52,603 bases of DNA, from contig CANKTH010000020.1 in the NCBI GenBank assembly GCA_947486185.1, positions 1 to 52,603 of the forward strand, given 5' to 3'. Numbering within the stretch: the first letter of the stretch is position 1; each line of letters begins with the position of its first letter. A program made the position numbers and the translations under genes. Below, piece by piece: positions 1 to 7,474 of the stretch. The DNA is from Deltaproteobacteria bacterium. GTDB lineage: Bacteria; Myxococcota_A; UBA796; SXON01. The notes under the pieces were generated by a model. It worked only from the letters and a program-made list of their open reading frames with translations, did not search any database and had not been told where the DNA came from.

Positions 1-87
1 GCGGTGGTGTGGCCGGTGGTGCTGGTGGGGCTCGGGGTCGGCGTGTGGGAAGCGAGCAGCGTGTTGGGGGTGTGGCTTGGAGGTTGA
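1..87 (+). CDS. C-terminal end of a gene entering from the left (partial)
   Basis: Frame 1 is open from the first base to a TGA at 85-87. It encodes 28 residues rich in V, L, G and W, ending VWLGG, which looks like the last membrane segment of an integral membrane protein. The stop overlaps the proposed TTG start of the next gene at 77, as is usual for translationally coupled genes. Too little is present to name a family. Confidence 0.4.
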   Translation, partial: AVVWPVVLVGLGVGVWEASSVLGVWLGG

Positions 88-502
88 GCGGAGCCGGGCC
101 TCCGCGGACCACTACGCATTGATCGCCCTCCTCTGGGGTTTATGGTCGGGCCTCGGCGTGCTCATCGGGCTGTTTGCCGGCTTCTTTTTTGCGGGCATCG
201 GCGGCCTCGTGACGGTGCTTCCCGACAGCAACACGGGCGAACCCGCGCCGGCGTGGCTCGGGTTGTTGTTCGGGGGCTTTGGACTGGGGGTCGGCGGCCT
301 GATCGCGCTGATCAGCCTCGCCGGGATCGTCGTCGCGATCTGCCTCGGGCGCGGGCATCGCTGGGCTGTCGTCGGCATCGCGCTCGTGGCGTTCATGCAG
401 GCCACCAACTTCCCGGTCGGCACGGTGATGGCGGTCGCTACCTTCTGGACAATCTACAAGGACCCGAGCGGCATATTCGGGCGTCGGACGCCGGGAACGT
501 GA
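77..502 (+). CDS. Small integral membrane protein, unknown function
   Basis: The 141-residue protein has three to four hydrophobic Gly-rich segments (about residues 14-48, 60-90 and 95-125) separated by short loops, and a polar C-terminus. No catalytic motif is visible and I do not recognise the family. TTG at 77 is the only usable upstream start in this frame. It overlaps the end of the preceding membrane-protein frame by 11 nt, so coupled translation is likely. The next gene starts 40 nt downstream on the same strand. Its role is unknown. Confidence 0.55.
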   Translation: MEVERSRASADHYALIALLWGLWSGLGVLIGLFAGFFFAGIGGLVTVLPDSNTGEPAPAWLGLLFGGFGLGVGGLIALISLAGIVVAICLGRGHRWAVVGIALVAFMQATNFPVGTVMAVATFWTIYKDPSGIFGRRTPGT

Positions 503-542
503 GCCTCAGCCTGTCGCCTTCCGGCAGACCGGCGCCCGTCTG

Positions 543-1883
543 ATGCTGGCGTTTCTCCTCCCGGTAGCCCTCGCGGTTCCGATCGAGTTGCCTGCCGGCG
601 AGGAGCCGGCAGACTGGGAGGCGGCGCTCGAGCTCGCCGGATTGAGCCTCGGCTCCTCAACGGATTGCCCTTCGGTTCGGGTGACGGCGGAGACGACAGG
701 TTGGCGTGTGGAGGTGTGTGATCGAAGTGGCGCGCGCCACGCCGCGGTCTTGCCTCCGCCTACGAACCCGAGGGCCCGCGAAGATCTGGCGTGGCTGGCG
801 ACCGCGATGCTCCGGCCGGTAGCGCGAAAGGAGCACTCGACCCCGCGGCTGCCTCCGGCTCCGGTTGTGGCGCTGAATGCGCCTCCCGCGACGCCTCCCG
901 CGACGCCTCCCGTCGAGTCCCGGCCCGCCCCTCCGGTTCCTCGCCCACCCGCCGTCCCCGCCGGCGGGGCGGCGAACCCGGCCCCCGCTGCGGCCGCTTC
1001 GTCCGTCGTCAGCGCGCCGGTCGTCACCGCGCCGGTCGCCGCCGCTCCGGTGAGCCCTCCCGCGCCGACAATACCTCCTGCCCTGGCTTCGCCCGTCGCC
1101 GACCCCGTCGCCGTCACCGACCCCCCCGCCGGCATCGACCCCGCGGTCGTCGCCGACACCTCCGTCGCGGGCCCCGTTGCGCTGCCTCCCGTGGGCGCCA
1201 GCCGAACGCCTGCGATGGTCCCCGATTCCACCCCGCCTGCCGGGGTGGATTTGGCCGGCAGGCCCGCTCCCGACGCCGCCTCGGCCTCGGCACCTGCCCC
1301 CGAAGGGGCGGGTCCTCGGCCTCGGCTGCTGAGCGCAGGACCCGACGGGAGCTCGCTGGTGATCACGGTGGAGCCGGACGCTACGCCGGCCGACACGTGG
1401 GGCACCTGGGTTTCGGCCGGCGGCGGCCTCCTGATGCGGCCGGGCGTCGATTCAACAGGCTCATTCGCTTTCGAATTTGGCTTTCGTCTCCTCGCGGGTG
1501 TGCAGCTCGGCGCCGGGGCGGCGGTCCACTTCGGGAGCCCCGTCGAGGGCGGCGTCGCCCACGTTCAAGGCGATGACCTCTATGTGCTGGGGCGCGCGCC
1601 GCTCGGCGATTTTCGGTTGGGCGCGGCGTTTGGCGGGACGTGGTGGTCCTGGTCGGCCCCGGACGGGGCCGCGACGGGCGCGTGGGACGGCATGCTCGCG
1701 CTCGACGTTGCCCGCCCGATCAAGCTTCAACAGTCTCTATTTGCGGTTCCTTCCTTACGAGTCGGCCTGGAGCCGCGCGAACGCCTCTGGGTGCCTGCGC
1801 CGGTCGCCCTTGAAGAATTGTCTGGCGTTCGTGTCGCCGTTTACATTTCGGTGTACCATCAAGAGGTCCTCGCCCTGGAGTGA
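543..1883 (+). CDS. Secreted Pro/Ala-rich protein of ECF cassette A
   Basis: The 446-residue protein begins with a short hydrophobic signal-like segment (residues 1-12). A small N-terminal domain (about 13-100) contains a region reading EDLAWLATAMLRP. A long Pro/Ala/Val-rich linker spans about 100-270, and a glycine- and aromatic-rich C-terminal domain (about 275-446) looks beta-stranded and may be an outer-membrane or surface module. The gene at 8794-7475 encodes a protein of almost the same length and design (signal, EDIAWLVSSLLQP, low-complexity linker, Gly-rich beta domain). Both lie directly upstream of an ECF sigma factor and a FecR-like protein. I infer an envelope protein acting as input to, or target of, that sigma factor. 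No known family was recognised. Confidence 0.75.
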   Translation: MLAFLLPVALAVPIELPAGEEPADWEAALELAGLSLGSSTDCPSVRVTAETTGWRVEVCDRSGARHAAVLPPPTNPRAREDLAWLATAMLRPVARKEHSTPRLPPAPVVALNAPPATPPATPPVESRPAPPVPRPPAVPAGGAANPAPAAAASSVVSAPVVTAPVAAAPVSPPAPTIPPALASPVADPVAVTDPPAGIDPAVVADTSVAGPVALPPVGASRTPAMVPDSTPPAGVDLAGRPAPDAASASAPAPEGAGPRPRLLSAGPDGSSLVITVEPDATPADTWGTWVSAGGGLLMRPGVDSTGSFAFEFGFRLLAGVQLGAGAAVHFGSPVEGGVAHVQGDDLYVLGRAPLGDFRLGAAFGGTWWSWSAPDGAATGAWDGMLALDVARPIKLQQSLFAVPSLRVGLEPRERLWVPAPVALEELSGVRVAVYISVYHQEVLALE

Positions 1884-1934
1884 CGCGGCGCCGGTTCCCC
1901 CGGCGGCGGTGCCAGGGCCGGGGTGGGAGGCAAG

Positions 1935-2546
1935 ATGGCAACCCCCGCGGTCCGGTCCGATCTGCTGCTCGCGGCGCGCGCAGGGGACGGACGTGCCTTG
2001 GATGCGCTCTGCACCCAGTGGCTACCGGTGGTCCTGCGCTGGTGCCAGCGGCTGGGCGGGCGCGGGGTGGACGCGGACGACGCCGCAGCCGACGTGTTCG
2101 TGCGTGTGCTCGATCGCTTTGATGGAATTCGGAATCTCAACAGCTTTGACGCTTGGATTTTCGGGGTCACGCGGCGTGTGCTGGCTGCCCATCGGCGGCG
2201 AGCCTGGCTGCGGCGCTGGGTACCCGGGGTCGTCGCGGACACCAACGACTCCGCGGCAGGTCCGGCGGAGCGGGCGGAGATGTCGGAGATCAGCCGGCAG
2301 GTCCAGGCGGCGCTTGACCTGCTCCCGGAGGAGCAGCGTGAGGTGCTGGTGCTCTGCGATGTGGAGGATCGGACGGACGTTGAGGTCGCCGCGATGGTGG
2401 ACGTGCCGGTCGGCACGGTCAAGAGCCGGCTCCGGCTAGCGCGCGCGCGGATGCGTCGCGAAGCCGAGCGCCTACGGCTGGGTCCGGACCAGGTGCCCGC
2501 CCGCTTGAGCCTTGTACGTTCGGAGGCGGGGGATGGACTGGATTAG
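1935..2546 (+). CDS. ECF-type RNA polymerase sigma factor, cassette A
   Basis: This 203-residue protein has the layout of an extracytoplasmic-function sigma-70 factor. Region 2 (about 8-85) includes the DVFVRVL segment and the FGVTRRVLAAHRRRAWLRRW stretch. Region 4 (about 120-180) has LPEEQREVLVL and the helix-turn-helix ending VGTVKSRLRLAR. The ATG at 1935 is preceded by GGGAGG at a good distance, so I prefer it to the GTG at 1923. It lies 51 nt after the secreted protein gene, and its stop overlaps the start of the FecR-like gene, so the three genes form an operon. It is clearly paralogous to the sigma factor at 7391-6822. Confidence 0.9.
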   Translation: MATPAVRSDLLLAARAGDGRALDALCTQWLPVVLRWCQRLGGRGVDADDAAADVFVRVLDRFDGIRNLNSFDAWIFGVTRRVLAAHRRRAWLRRWVPGVVADTNDSAAGPAERAEMSEISRQVQAALDLLPEEQREVLVLCDVEDRTDVEVAAMVDVPVGTVKSRLRLARARMRREAERLRLGPDQVPARLSLVRSEAGDGLD

Positions 2547-3540
2547 CACCTACCGCGGTGAGACCGAACCTGACCAGGAACGGGTCGGCCGGCTGCGCGG
2601 GCGGATCGAAGAGCGCCGCCGCCACTCGCGGCGTGGCCCGCTCCGGCCGTGGATGGCCGTGCTGGTGCCGCTGGGAATGGGCGCCGGCTGGTGGGGTTTC
2701 GCGCGTGAGGCGCCGATTTCGGAGCGGTCGTTGGAGGGGGGCGGGGCGCCCGAGCTGCTCGCGATCAGCCGCGACGTTGGGGTGCGCTTTGCCGGCAAAG
2801 GGCAGATTCACGGCACGGAGCGGGAGCCGCACATCCGTTGGGAGGCGGGCACCCTCACCGTCGAAGTGGAGCCTGACCGTGGCGTCAAGCTCGACGTGAC
2901 GACGCGGGAGGCTACCGTCCGGGTCATCGGCACCGGCTTCACGGTGCAGCGCGACGCGCTCGGCACCCGGGTCGCCGTTGCTCACGGCACGGTCGAGGTG
3001 ACATGCGCGGGCCGAGAACCGAACCTGTTGGAGGCCAACGAGGCCACCTTGTGCCTGCCGACGAGCGCGGCGGGACTGCTCGCGCGCGCGGCGGCGCTCC
3101 GGGACCACGGGGCTCCGATCGACGTCGTGCTCTCGACCGTCGATCTTGGCCTCACCGGCCAAACGGATACTTCGCCGGTACGAAATGAGCTCCTCCTCCT
3201 CCGGATGCAGGCGTTGGCCGAATCGGGCGACCCGGTCCAGGCGTTGGCCGATGCCGACCGCTACCTGGACGCCCGGGACAACTACCGCCGGGATGAGGTC
3301 CTCCGCTTCGCGGCGGTGGTGGCGATGGACAGCAGCGGATGTTCGCGCGCCGCCGCCTACCTGCGTCCGCTTGCACGGCCTGAGGCGCTGGCGGCGGACC
3401 TCCTGATGCTCGCCGACTGCAGCGACGATCCCCGCGAGGTAAGCGCGCTTCTGCTCCTCGCTCAGGAGCGCGCGAGCACCGCGGAGGAGCTCGGGCTGGT
3501 AGCTGCCCGCGCGGCGGCCGCGGCGGGCGCGTCCCCCTGA
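2533..3540 (+). CDS. FecR-like membrane regulator of cassette A with helical C-terminal repeats
   Basis: The 335-residue protein has an Arg-rich cytoplasmic N-terminus, one membrane segment at about 40-56, a FecR-type domain at about 84-175 and an alpha-helical, TPR-like C-terminal half (about 178-335). The FecR domain shows the usual V.VIGT.F.V ... V.V.HG.V.VTC pattern. In known systems FecR-like proteins control a partner ECF sigma factor across the membrane. The ATG at 2533 is preceded by GGAGGCGGGGG and lies inside the end of the sigma gene, so translation is coupled. The FecR region is very similar to that of the gene at 6825-5857, sharing RVIGT, RDALGTRV and CLP..AAGLLAR. The ligand is unknown. 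Confidence 0.85.
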   Translation: MDWISTYRGETEPDQERVGRLRGRIEERRRHSRRGPLRPWMAVLVPLGMGAGWWGFAREAPISERSLEGGGAPELLAISRDVGVRFAGKGQIHGTEREPHIRWEAGTLTVEVEPDRGVKLDVTTREATVRVIGTGFTVQRDALGTRVAVAHGTVEVTCAGREPNLLEANEATLCLPTSAAGLLARAAALRDHGAPIDVVLSTVDLGLTGQTDTSPVRNELLLLRMQALAESGDPVQALADADRYLDARDNYRRDEVLRFAAVVAMDSSGCSRAAAYLRPLARPEALAADLLMLADCSDDPREVSALLLLAQERASTAEELGLVAARAAAAAGASP

Positions 3541-3560
3541 CGGCGGTGGGGTGTGGGCGT

Positions 3561-3580
3561 GGCGGGATCAGCAACCCGCC
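3561..3580. terminator. Possible terminator hairpin between convergent genes
   Basis: GGCGGG at 3561-3566 can pair with CCCGCC at 3575-3580 across an 8-nt loop. It sits between the convergent FecR-like gene and apaG. There is no U-rich tail, so this is only a possible terminator. Confidence 0.3.
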
Positions 3581-3600
3581 CAACAGACCCCCCGACCCGC

Positions 3601-3981
3601 TCAATTTACCGAGTACGGCTCCGCGAGGGTGAACGGTGGGATCGGAGCGTCGAAACGCTCGCCCGTTGATGTCACCATCTCGTAGGTCCCGTGCATCGTG
3701 CCCATCGCGGTCGGGAGCGGGCAGCCAGACGTATACTCAAAATGTTCTCCTGGGCGTAGCACGGGCTGCTGGCCGACGACCCCGGGGCCCCTGACCTCCT
3801 CCGTGCGGCCGTTCGCGTCGGTGATGATCCAGTGGCGGTTACGGAGCTGCACCGTCTCCTTTCCGCGGTTGGTGATGCGGACATGGTAGGCGTACATCCA
3901 CATACCCCGCATCGGATCGGACTCATCGGGGAGAAACTCGGGCTTCACGTCCACCTCGACGTGACGTTCGGTGCTCTGCAT
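3601..3981 (-). CDS. apaG: ApaG domain protein
   Basis: The 126-residue product matches the length and pattern of ApaG (normally about 125 residues): VEVDV, YAYHVRITN, VQLRNRHWIITDANG, EEVRGPGVVGQQPVL.PGE.F.YTSGCPL.T..GTM.G.Y. ApaG is a small fibronectin-like beta-sandwich protein linked to metal homeostasis and, in enterobacteria, to diadenosine tetraphosphate turnover; its exact role is unsettled. The ATG at 3981 has AGAGG just upstream; the in-frame start at 4116 would add a tail unlike the family. It is the last gene on the minus strand after the FG-GAP lipoprotein gene, separated by 52 nt. Confidence 0.93.
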   Translation of the reverse strand: MQSTERHVEVDVKPEFLPDESDPMRGMWMYAYHVRITNRGKETVQLRNRHWIITDANGRTEEVRGPGVVGQQPVLRPGEHFEYTSGCPLPTAMGTMHGTYEMVTSTGERFDAPIPPFTLAEPYSVN

Positions 3982-4033
3982 CGTGACCTCTGCGGCAACA
4001 TGACCGGATCCGGTCGTGGAGGCAAACCGGGCG

Positions 4034-5875
4034 TCAGGGCGGCTGCATACCTCGATAGGTGTACACGGCGCCGCCGCCTTCGGCCCACGACGATGCGGAC
4101 GGGGCGCCGATGACAAGGAGTCGGCGCGGCTCGTCTGCGGCGTTGGCGCTCCTCAGCACTGAGCCGAATTCGGAGCCTGCGGGACCTAGGAGTCGAGCGG
4201 CTGTGAGGGAGGCTCCGGCGCCTGCTGGGATGAGTCGCACGGTATCGGCACCGGGAATGCCGACAAAAAGGTCGTTGACCCCGTCCAGGTCGCCGTCCAG
4301 GTCGCTCAGGATTGCGCCTCCCGCGCCGGCCTCATCCCACACGGTCAGGAGGTCCTCCAGTTCGACGACGCCGAGGAGCGGTCCGGTCCAGGCGGCGACG
4401 CGGCCGGAGCGCGGGTGGCCGACCAGGATGTCGAGGCGCCCGTCGGTGTTGACGTCCCCCGGAGCGGGGATCGGGTCATTACCCAGCTCGCTGTCGGAGG
4501 CCTCACCCAGCACGACGAACTCGGCTACGTCGTCGATGCTGCCGGTCGGGAGGGCAGTACCCCCCGAGACGAGGTAGATCGCGCCGGAGTTGCGCGCTCG
4601 TTCGCGATTCCCGGGCGCGCTGACCAGCAGGTCCTCGTGCCCGTCCTGGTCGACGTCGGCGCAGGTGAGCCGGGTTCCCAGCTCACGGTCGAGATCGCCC
4701 CCCCATAAGAGCGGCAGCTCGTCGGCGACCGCGCTCGAGACCCCGACCGCGCCGACGCCCCACATCGAATCGGGGGCTCCCACGAGCACTTCGTAGACCC
4801 CGTCGCTGTCGAGATCGGCGGTGGCGATGCTGGTCACCTCGCCCATCGCTCGAAGATCAATCCGGGAGCTCCACCGATCCGCGAGCGGTCCGCTTCGCGA
4901 GAGGTCGTCCGCCGCCACGATCCACACCGCCTGCTGGCGCCCTTCGGCGACGAGCACGGCCAGGTCGGGGCCGCTGGTGCCCAGGAGGTTGGCGCGCTGG
5001 GCCGGCTCCGGGAGTCCGTCGTAGCTGAGCCAGGCGCTGCGGACGGTGGTCAGGGGGCCGCCCACCCCCCAGCGTACCCAGGAAAGCCCAAGGGAGTCGG
5101 CGACGAAGATGCCGCCGCCGTCCGCTACCAGCGCCTGTCCGATTCCCGCGCCCGGCACATCCCCGTAGAGCACGCTCAACGCCTCGTCCGCCGCCCCGAG
5201 CTCATCGGCCTCGCCATCACAGTCGTCGTCGAGGCCGTTCCAGGTCTCGGGTGAGGGGCCCGCGCTCGCGGGGTCCGTGTCGTCACAGTCGGTGCCGTAA
5301 GCTACGCCGTCGGCGTCCTGATCCTGATCGTCGTCTCCGAGACAGTCCTGGTCGATCCCGTCGTACCAGCGCTCCACGGCACCGGGCTGCACGTCGGGGT
5401 CCTGATCGTCACAGTCGTCCCCCCCGGTAGCGAGGCTCCCGTGGCCGTCGTGGTCCGAATCGAGCTCCGCGCGGATGAGCAAGGAGACGTGGGCTCGGGC
5501 CGTGCCGTAGCGGTCGCGGACACCCACCTGGGCGCGGTGGTCGCCGGGCGCGTTCGCGGTGACGTACACGGCGACCTCGGTGACGGCGCCCGGGGGCAGC
5601 ACAAAACTGGACGGTAGAAGCCCGATCCCGTCGTTCTCGCCGGTCGCCACGACGTCGATCGCGGCGTCCGAGCGGTTCTCGACCTGGACGCTGAGCTCAG
5701 TGACACGGGCGACGAAGGTCACCGCGGTGAGCTCCGCTGGAGAGAGGGCCAGCGCGTCCGTCGAACCCGGAAAACGAACCTCCACCGGGTCACATCCGCA
5801 CGCGAGAAGGAGAACGCACGGGGTGGGTGGCCGTGGGTACCGGCCCCGGCTGGCGCTCAGTTCGGCGCCGAACAT
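4034..5875 (-). CDS. Lipoprotein with MopE-type metal-binding repeats and FG-GAP repeats
   Basis: The 613-residue protein starts with a basic stretch and a lipobox-like LLLACGC (about residues 22-28), so export and lipidation are likely. A beta-rich domain follows (about 40-130), then two or three copies of the D.D.DG...DCDD..P...P.A.E...GIDQDC motif (about 135-225) that binds Ca2+ in MopE-like proteins. About 380 residues of FG-GAP type beta-propeller sequence then follow (for example DLDSDGVYEVLVGAP, DVDQDGHEDLLVSAPG, DVNTDGRLDILVG). FG-GAP proteins are typically surface proteins binding ligands or matrix. The ATG at 5875 lies 19 nt inside the end of the cassette B FecR-like gene, so this gene is probably co-translated with that cassette. 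Confidence 0.85.
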   Translation of the reverse strand: MFGAELSASRGRYPRPPTPCVLLLACGCDPVEVRFPGSTDALALSPAELTAVTFVARVTELSVQVENRSDAAIDVVATGENDGIGLLPSSFVLPPGAVTEVAVYVTANAPGDHRAQVGVRDRYGTARAHVSLLIRAELDSDHDGHGSLATGGDDCDDQDPDVQPGAVERWYDGIDQDCLGDDDQDQDADGVAYGTDCDDTDPASAGPSPETWNGLDDDCDGEADELGAADEALSVLYGDVPGAGIGQALVADGGGIFVADSLGLSWVRWGVGGPLTTVRSAWLSYDGLPEPAQRANLLGTSGPDLAVLVAEGRQQAVWIVAADDLSRSGPLADRWSSRIDLRAMGEVTSIATADLDSDGVYEVLVGAPDSMWGVGAVGVSSAVADELPLLWGGDLDRELGTRLTCADVDQDGHEDLLVSAPGNRERARNSGAIYLVSGGTALPTGSIDDVAEFVVLGEASDSELGNDPIPAPGDVNTDGRLDILVGHPRSGRVAAWTGPLLGVVELEDLLTVWDEAGAGGAILSDLDGDLDGVNDLFVGIPGADTVRLIPAGAGASLTAARLLGPAGSEFGSVLRSANAADEPRRLLVIGAPSASSWAEGGGAVYTYRGMQPP

Positions 5876-6825
5876 CGGGCGAGCTGGATCCGGTCGTCGT
5901 CGGTCGCGGTGGGCTCGGCCGCGAGGGCCATGAGGTAGGGGAACGCGTCGGCGCAGCTGTCGATCAGCTTCAGGCCGGCGAGCGTACGTAAGAGCTCATC
6001 GCGCCGGTGGGTGCCCTCGCTGAGCAGCGCTTCTGCCGCCGCCGCAGCCAGATCGGGTTCGCCAGCTTGAACCAAGGCCTCCACCCGGGCGGCGAGCAAC
6101 TCCGAGCGCACCGCGCCCACACCCCCCGCGCGAAGGCCGAGATCGATAGCTTCCAGCACCACAGTCGGCGGCTCACCAGACCGCTGGAGCCGCCGGGCCC
6201 GGGCGAGCAGACCCGCGGGCGACGCTGGGAGGCACACCGTCTCTTCGCCGACACCCAAGTGCACCGGGGCGGATTGTGTGCAGGTCACGGACACGAGGCC
6301 GTGGCGAACCTCGACGCGGGTCCCAAGAGCGTCGCGCACCACCGAAAATGAAGTGCCAATCACCCGAACGACGGCCTCTCGCGTCTCTACTTCGAGCCGT
6401 ACGCCCTGGTTGGGACTGACATCGACGTGGAGGACGCCCGAGGTCCAGCTCACGCGCGGCTCGTCCCGTGTGCCCTCGATGTTGCCCGTGCCACGAAAGC
6501 TCAGCGTGACCTCTCTCGTGGGCTCCAGCACCGCCCAGGTCTCCTCGCTCACGAGCGAGTCCTCGATTGGGAGCTCGCCGCGATAATGCACCGCCAACGC
6601 GGCGATGGACACCGCCAGGGCGCCGAGGAGCACCGGCAGCCGGCTGGGTTGGCGGTTGGGTGCGCGGAGCCGAAGGTGAAGCCGCTGTACAGCGCCACCC
6701 CGGGCTTCGGGGAGGGCCAGCAGCAGGCGACGGACCAGGCGATTCTCCTCCGCGTCGTCTACCTCGGACTCGTCGCCGCGCGGACGCAGCCAGTCGCGAA
6801 GCTTTTGTATATAAACGCCGATCAT
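5857..6825 (-). CDS. FecR-like membrane regulator of cassette B
   Basis: The 322-residue protein has a charged cytoplasmic N-terminus, a single membrane segment at about 63-80, a FecR-type domain at about 105-200 with VRVIGTSFSVVRDALGTR, and a helical C-terminal half. It is clearly paralogous to the protein at 2533-3540. The true start is the ATG at 6825: it forms an ATGA overlap with the stop of the sigma gene (6824-6822). An in-frame start as far up as 7305 exists but would run through the sigma gene in another frame and is not real. Presumed role: membrane control of the cassette B sigma factor. Confidence 0.85.
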   Translation of the reverse strand: MIGVYIQKLRDWLRPRGDESEVDDAEENRLVRRLLLALPEARGGAVQRLHLRLRAPNRQPSRLPVLLGALAVSIAALAVHYRGELPIEDSLVSEETWAVLEPTREVTLSFRGTGNIEGTRDEPRVSWTSGVLHVDVSPNQGVRLEVETREAVVRVIGTSFSVVRDALGTRVEVRHGLVSVTCTQSAPVHLGVGEETVCLPASPAGLLARARRLQRSGEPPTVVLEAIDLGLRAGGVGAVRSELLAARVEALVQAGEPDLAAAAAEALLSEGTHRRDELLRTLAGLKLIDSCADAFPYLMALAAEPTATDDDRIQLARCSAPN

Positions 6826-7391
6826 TCGGCACCTCGGCCCAGGCTCTGGAGGCCGAGTTCTGAGGCGACGCTCAGGAACGCGGCGCGGGCGCGGCGGAGC
6901 CGGCTCTTGACCGTGCCGATAGGAATACCCAGCATGCTGGCCACTTCGGAGTCGGGGCGCTCCTCCAAGACACAGAGCACCAGCACCTCGCGCTCGCGCT
7001 CGGGCAACTGGAGCAGCGCGAGCTGGACCCGCCGCGCGGTCTCGTTGACCGTGTAGGCCCTGTCGGGGCCCGAAGGGTCGGTGGCTTCGACCCTCGCGCC
7101 CGGTATCCAACGTCTGAACCAGGCTCGCCGCCGATGCTGCGCGAGCACACGCCGCGTGACGCCAAAGAGCCAGCCGGCGCGGTTCTCGTCCGAGATGTGG
7201 TCCTGGTGACGCAGGGCCACGATGAAGACGTCGTGGGCGACGTCTTCGGGGTCGATGCCCGGGGAGCCGAGGCGACTGCACCAGCGCAGAACCACCGGCA
7301 TCCACTCCCGAATGACACGGGAGTCGTTAGCCTCGCGCAGGGCAGCTGCACGATCGCGGGTCGTGGGGTCTCGCTCGGGCAGGAACGCCAT
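6822..7391 (-). CDS. ECF-type RNA polymerase sigma factor, cassette B
   Basis: The 189-residue ECF sigma factor has region 2 (about 10-90) containing PVVLRWCSRLG, DVFIVAL and FGVTRRVLAQHRRRAWFRRW, and region 4 (about 120-180) with LPEREREVLVL and IPIGTVKSRLRRAR. It matches cassette A's sigma factor closely across region 2 and the following RRW.PG segment. I chose the ATG at 7391 because homology begins just after it and a TAGGAT box ends 5 nt upstream, consistent with a leaderless promoter; longer in-frame extension to 7514 would overlap the upstream gene. The stop overlaps the FecR-like gene as ATGA. Confidence 0.9.
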   Translation of the reverse strand: MAFLPERDPTTRDRAAALREANDSRVIREWMPVVLRWCSRLGSPGIDPEDVAHDVFIVALRHQDHISDENRAGWLFGVTRRVLAQHRRRAWFRRWIPGARVEATDPSGPDRAYTVNETARRVQLALLQLPEREREVLVLCVLEERPDSEVASMLGIPIGTVKSRLRRARAAFLSVASELGLQSLGRGAE

Positions 7392-7396
7392 GCGCC

Positions 7397-7402
7397 ATCC
7401 TA
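7397..7402 (-). promoter_or_regulatory. -10-like box TAGGAT of cassette B sigma gene
   Basis: TAGGAT preceded by CGG ends 5 nt before the ATG at 7391, and a TTCACG hexamer lies 17 nt further upstream. No ribosome binding site fits between box and start, so a leaderless transcript is inferred. This would give the sigma gene its own promoter inside the 83-nt gap after the secreted protein gene. Confidence 0.45.
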
Positions 7403-7474
7403 CCGCGTTTCGCTGCCAACGTGAAGAGGCGGCTGAGTCAATCGTTGGTGTGATCAAGGCGCGCGCGGCGCCGT

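Noticed and set aside
488..542. GGAAC at 494-498 as an ECF-type -35 element before cassette A
   Set aside because: No matching -10 at the usual distance and no similar motif ahead of cassette B, so autoregulation cannot be claimed from sequence.
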